From: JALOAP01 sp964632355
Lineage (GTDB): Bacteria > Chloroflexota > Dehalococcoidia > Tepidiformales > Tepidiformaceae
Direction of reading: 5' to 3'
DNA length: 6,802 bases
NCBI GenBank assembly: GCA_964632355.1
Contig: CAZWBW010000123.1
Location: forward strand, 1 to 6,802
This document shows, in pieces, positions 4,161-6,802 of this stretch (position 1 is the stretch's first letter; each line of letters opens with the position of its first letter). The notes beneath the pieces are model-generated. The model ran no database searches, was not told where the DNA came from, and saw nothing but the letters and a program-made list of their open reading frames with translations. Made by a program: the position numbers and the translations under genes.

Positions 4161-4934
4161 ATGGACAATCAGCGCTTGCGCGAGCTGCTGGACGCTGTCG
4201 CGCGTGGCGAACTGGAGCCGGCGGCTGCGGCGGCGCGCATCGAAACGGCGCCGGTGGCCGACCTCGGGTTCGCGGCCGTCGACCACCATCGTGCCGTTCG
4301 CGACAACCTGCCGGAAGTCATCCTCGGGCTGGGCAAGACGCCCGCACAGGTGGCCGCCATCGCACGGGAAGTGGCCGAACGCACGGGCAAGGTGCTCGTC
4401 ACGCGCGTGGAGCCCGAGCAGCTCGCAGCCCTGCGCGATGCCCTGCCGGACGTACAGTCGAACGACCATGGGCGGCTCGCGTGGCTCGACCGCGCACCAA
4501 CGCCGTGGGCCGGGCACGTTGCTGTCGTGACGGCCGGGACCTCGGATATCCCGGTGGCGGAAGAGGCGGCGGTGACGGCGGAGATGATGGGCGCGCGGGT
4601 GACGCGCCACTACGACATCGGGGTTGCGGGTATCCACCGCATCACGCCACACCTGGACGACCTGCGGCAGGCGAATGCGCTCGTGGTGGCGGCGGGTATG
4701 GAAGGCGCGCTCCCGAGCGTGATCGGCGGGCTGGTCGCGAACCCGGTGATCGCGGTGCCGACGTCGGTGGGCTACGGCGCGTCGTTCGGCGGGCTGGCGG
4801 CGCTGCTTGGCATGCTGAACAGCTGTGCGACGGGAGTGGCAGTGGTGAACATCGATAACGGGTTCGGCGCGGGCTATCTCGCGGCCACCATCAACCGCCT
4901 CGCGGTGGCGGCAGGGGCGCGGGGCGCGAAATGA
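4161..4934 (+). CDS. larB: LarB, nickel-pincer cofactor biosynthesis carboxylase/hydrolase
   Basis: 257 residues, first enzyme of nickel-pincer nucleotide synthesis. By family knowledge it carboxylates the pyridinium ring of nicotinic acid adenine dinucleotide at C5 and cleaves the pyrophosphate, giving pyridinium-3,5-biscarboxylic acid mononucleotide and AMP. The N-terminal half carries DHHRAVRDNLPEVILG (41-56), a LarB signature. The C-terminal PurE-like domain shows VVTAGTSDIPVAEEA (122-136), VVAAGMEGALPSVIGGLV (175-192), PVIAVPTSVGYG (195-206) and NSCATGVAVVNIDNGFGAG (220-238). Cys222 corresponds to the cysteine that bonds covalently to substrate in the Lactobacillus enzyme. Length is normal. 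The start at 4161 is set by the family N-terminus and the TACGCT box 7 nt upstream. Its stop overlaps the larC start (ATGA), so the two are translationally coupled. Cytosolic. Confidence 0.95.
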   Translation: MDNQRLRELLDAVARGELEPAAAAARIETAPVADLGFAAVDHHRAVRDNLPEVILGLGKTPAQVAAIAREVAERTGKVLVTRVEPEQLAALRDALPDVQSNDHGRLAWLDRAPTPWAGHVAVVTAGTSDIPVAEEAAVTAEMMGARVTRHYDIGVAGIHRITPHLDDLRQANALVVAAGMEGALPSVIGGLVANPVIAVPTSVGYGASFGGLAALLGMLNSCATGVAVVNIDNGFGAGYLAATINRLAVAAGARGAK

Positions 4935-6154
4935 CGCTGGTCATCGGCGAGCCCGCACCACGGGCCCTCGTGTTCGACTGTTTCTCGGGGATCGCGGGCG
5001 ACATGACGCTCGCGGCGCTGCTCGACGCCGGCGCGGACATCGATGTCGTGCGCAACGGGCTGGCGAAGCTTGGACTGCCATCGTTCAAGCTCGACACGGT
5101 GTGGGTGACGCGCGGCGGGATCAAGGCGCGGTACCTCAAGCTCAAGATCAGCGAGGAGCGCACCTACCAGCCCGACGAGATGCGCGACATGGTGCGCAAG
5201 GCCGGACTCCCCGAACGGGTGACGGAACGCGCGATCGCTGCCATCGACGCGCTCGCGCTGGGCGAAGCTGACGCGCACGAGACGGATACACCGCACCTCC
5301 ACGAGGCCGGCGGCGTCGACGCGATGATCGATATCGTTGGGGCGATGCTCGCGCTCGAAGACCTCGGCGTTGCGGCGGCGTGGTGCCCGGTGGTGACCGT
5401 TGGTGCGGGAGCGATCACGAAGGCGTCGCATGGCCCGCTGCCCGCATCGCCGGGTCCCGCCGCAGCGAACATCCTTCGGCGCGCCGGGTTCGCGCAGCGG
5501 TTCGTGCAATCGGGTCACGAACTGGTAACGCCGACGGGTGCGGCGATCCTCGCGGCGGTCGCGAAGCCCGGCCCGGCCGTGCTGCGTCCCGAAGCGCAGG
5601 GCGCCGGGGCCGGTTCGTTCGATCCGCCGGAGCGTCCGAACGCGCTGCGTGTGTTCATCGGACTCCGCGAGGACGTGTACGAGCCGGTTCGCGACACGCC
5701 CTCGCTACCGGGCGTTTCGGTGCGCGAGGTGGTGCTGCTCGAAGCGAACATCGACGACATGGAGGCGGAGCTCCTCGCACACGCCCGCGACCGGCTCCTC
5801 GAGGCGGGCGCGTTCGATGCGTGGCTCGAACCGATCGGGATGAAGAAGGGCCGCTCGGCGACGAAGCTGTGCGCGCTCGTGCCGCCCGAAGAGGAGGCGC
5901 GGTTCGCCGGCATCTTCCTCTCGGAGACGACGACGCTGGGCGTTCGAACGCACCCCTACCGGCGGTACGAAGCCCGGCGCAGCACCGAGACGGTCATCAC
6001 GAGCATGGGCCCGGTGCGCGTGAAGGTGCGCGAATGGCAGGGCAAGCGGCGGGTGACGCCCGAGTACGACGAGGTGCGGCGGCTCGCGATCGCCCATAAC
6101 GTCCCGGCGATCGAGGTGCAGCGCCGGCTGGAGGCCGAACTCACGGGGAAGTGA
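4931..6154 (+). CDS. larC: LarC, nickel insertase for the nickel-pincer cofactor
   Basis: 407 residues. LarC is a CTP-dependent cyclometallase that inserts nickel into the dithio-pyridinium precursor, forming the nickel-carbon bond of the NPN cofactor. Visible family blocks are DCFSGIAGDM (16-25), HLHEAGGVDAMIDIVG (122-137), ELVTPTGAA (197-205), EANIDDME (271-278), and PIGMKKGRSATKLCAL (301-316). The central HG-LP segment reads HGPLPASPGPAA (167-178), a little off the usual PVPAPAT. In Lactobacillus plantarum the two LarC parts are joined by programmed frameshifting; here N- and C-terminal parts form a single ORF with no slippery interruption. The ATG at 4931 overlaps the larB TGA. No strong Shine-Dalgarno sequence is visible (only a G-rich stretch), consistent with coupling. 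LarE and LarA-type genes are not within view. Confidence 0.95.
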   Translation: MTLVIGEPAPRALVFDCFSGIAGDMTLAALLDAGADIDVVRNGLAKLGLPSFKLDTVWVTRGGIKARYLKLKISEERTYQPDEMRDMVRKAGLPERVTERAIAAIDALALGEADAHETDTPHLHEAGGVDAMIDIVGAMLALEDLGVAAAWCPVVTVGAGAITKASHGPLPASPGPAAANILRRAGFAQRFVQSGHELVTPTGAAILAAVAKPGPAVLRPEAQGAGAGSFDPPERPNALRVFIGLREDVYEPVRDTPSLPGVSVREVVLLEANIDDMEAELLAHARDRLLEAGAFDAWLEPIGMKKGRSATKLCALVPPEEEARFAGIFLSETTTLGVRTHPYRRYEARRSTETVITSMGPVRVKVREWQGKRRVTPEYDEVRRLAIAHNVPAIEVQRRLEAELTGK

Positions 6155-6247
6155 GGGAGCGCCGTTGGCCGGCGGCTGCCTGGCCGGGGTGGGGCTTCCT
6201 CTCTCGCGACGGGGGCGAAGGGCTGCGGAGGTCGAAGCCTGGCCTTT

Positions 6248-6303
6248 GAGTCGAACCGGCATCGCCGGGGGAACCTTGGGACGCTCCCTTACGGTCGCGG
6301 TAC
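6248..6303 (+). repeat. Long interspersed block, copy C (contains 25-bp block)
   Basis: It aligns end to end with 3901-3955. Its last 25 bp (6279-6303) are identical to 805-829. Plus-strand orientation is the same in all three copies. Confidence 0.85.
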
Positions 6304-6424
6304 GAGTTCTGCGTGCGCGAGAAGTGGAGTGTGTGCGAAGACTCCCGGCTCCCGCTCGCGCGACAACGGGGGAGGGTTGGGGTGGGAGCGGTTGGTCGCC
6401 GTTGATGGAGCGCTATCCGGGCCC

Positions 6425-6453
6425 TCGAGGCCGCGATGGGCCTCGACTGGCGC
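6425..6453 (+). repeat. Diverged copy 3 of the hairpin block
   Basis: TCGAGGCC (6425-6432) pairs perfectly with GGCCTCGA (6439-6446) over a 6-nt loop. The 3' arm and following bases (ATGGGCCTCGACTGGCGC) correspond to the 23-bp block of 2575-2597 and 4044-4066. The 5' arm differs among copies but still pairs. Confidence 0.65.
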
Positions 6454-6470
6454 TTCGTGCGCAGATGGAA

Positions 6471-6494
6471 AGCCCCCTCCGTCGGGAGGGGGCT
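6471..6494 (-). terminator. Hairpin terminator of the nitronate monooxygenase gene
   Basis: AGCCCCCTCC-GTCG-GGAGGGGGCT is a perfect 10-bp stem with a tetraloop, 23 bp after the minus-strand stop at 6518. The T-tract on the minus strand is short (CTTTCC), so termination may be partial. It lies between convergent genes and could also act on larC transcripts. Confidence 0.7.
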
Positions 6495-6517
6495 GTGTTG
6501 CGTTTGGGGCCGGGAGG

Positions 6518-6802
6518 TTAGCGGGCGACCATGCCGGTCAGGCGGTTCTCGATGATCTCGGCGGCCTGCTCGACGATGCGCTCGACGAGTTCCTTGACGG
6601 TCGGGATGTCGTTGATGAGGCCCTGGGCCATGCTGGCGCTCCAGATGCCGCCATCGACATCGCCTTCGCCGAACACGACATCGCGGCCGCGCTGACCCGA
6701 CACCAGCGGGGCGATGTCCTCGAACGTGGAGTCGGGGCGAGCCTCGATCTCCTTCACCTGCTGCGAAATCCTGTTCCGCGCCACGCGGGCGGTGTTCCGG
6801 AA
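6518..6802 (-). CDS. Nitronate monooxygenase-like FMN enzyme, C-terminal part
   Basis: The gene enters from the right edge, so the N-terminal FMN-barrel portion is missing; 94 residues are visible. The frame is open from the edge (FRNTARVARNRISQQV), and the first apparent initiator in view is an internal GTG, not the true start. The tail STFEDIAPLVSG, the GDVDGGIWSASMAQGLINDIPTV segment and the closing helix KELVERIVEQAAEIIENRL match the C-terminus of nitronate monooxygenase/2-nitropropane dioxygenase-family proteins (PF03060). These use FMN to oxidise alkyl nitronates, though many family members have other or unknown substrates. The His and barrel residues of the active site are outside the window, so the reaction cannot be confirmed. 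It is convergent with larC and shows no sign of relation to the NPN pathway. Confidence 0.85.
   Translation of the reverse strand, partial: FRNTARVARNRISQQVKEIEARPDSTFEDIAPLVSGQRGRDVVFGEGDVDGGIWSASMAQGLINDIPTVKELVERIVEQAAEIIENRLTGMVAR

Larger units (their letters stand above)
6155..6470. repeat. Repeat-filled gap IV downstream of larC
   Basis: No gene is seen. After three weak heptads (CGCCGTT, GGCCGGC, GGCTGCC at 6160-6180) come the long block (6248-6303), a GAGAAGTGGAGTGTGTG stretch resembling 756-772, a CTCCC/GGGAG hairpin (6349-6374) followed by GGGTTGGGGTGGGAGCG, then CCGTTGATGGAGC and the diverged hairpin block (6425-6453). Module order matches region III. Confidence 0.6.

Noticed and set aside
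3810..4652. 280-codon minus-strand open frame over region III and larB
   Set aside because: It covers repeat modules and the antisense of larB, and its translation is rich in R, H and P without any motif. It is a shadow of GC-rich sequence.
4874..5518. 214-codon minus-strand open frame inside larC
   Set aside because: Fully antisense to a well-supported larC with family motifs throughout.

Overview
The window is GC-rich, strongly GC3-biased bacterial chromosome with ordinary housekeeping and accessory genes and no phage or plasmid signature. Several genes lack a Shine-Dalgarno sequence and carry a TACNCT box 6-8 nt before the start codon, the layout of leaderless transcripts. Together with larB-larC and the intergenic repeats, this would fit a thermophilic or soil bacterium, for example a Chloroflexota lineage. 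That taxonomic guess is an inference from style, not from a marker gene.

Left half (about 230-3141, minus strand). Reading in the direction of transcription: a GrpB/UPF0157 protein (3141-2599), a repeat-filled gap, an ArsR-family repressor (2379-2017) tightly followed by an AHSA1/SRPBCC protein (1972-1493), a small class I SAM methyltransferase (1455-925), a second repeat-filled gap, and a YCII/DGPF-domain protein (660-283) ending in a clear intrinsic terminator (273-231). The ArsR gene has no ATG, GTG or TTG at the expected start. A perfect AGGAGG lies 5 nt before an ATC codon at exactly the position where the family begins, so it probably starts at ATC. Upstream of it is an AT-rich promoter containing TTAACC/GGTTAA half-sites, the likely auto-operator.

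Centre (3200-3799, plus strand). A RibD_C/DHFR-fold reductase is transcribed divergently from GrpB and has a good Shine-Dalgarno sequence. ArsR, AHSA1, YCII, RibD_C, GrpB and small methyltransferases are small soluble families often found near each other in environmental bacteria. They look like a loosely clustered accessory or stress set, not a defined pathway.

Right half (4161-6154, plus strand). larB and larC overlap by ATGA and form a two-gene operon for the nickel-pincer nucleotide (NPN) cofactor. LarB carboxylates and hydrolyses nicotinic acid adenine dinucleotide and LarC inserts nickel. LarC is one uninterrupted 407-residue ORF. The sulfur-transfer enzyme LarE and a LarA-type enzyme are not in the window. 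At the right edge the C-terminal part of a nitronate monooxygenase-like FMN enzyme (minus strand, 6802-6518) converges on larC, with a strong hairpin terminator between them.

The least ordinary part is the DNA between the genes. Four gaps (about 661-924, 2449-2598, 3800-4147, 6155-6470) are built from the same modules: degenerate 7-bp tandem arrays of the type RGCCGAN, a 25-bp block (GGACGCTCCC...GCGGTAC), a CTCCC-type hairpin, and a hairpin ending in a 23-bp block (GTGGGCCTCGA...GGCGGGC). In the fullest copy, heptad arrays of opposite orientation flank the other modules like ragged inverted ends. The modules begin only 1-12 bp from neighbouring stop codons. This family is the best candidate for something undescribed in the window.
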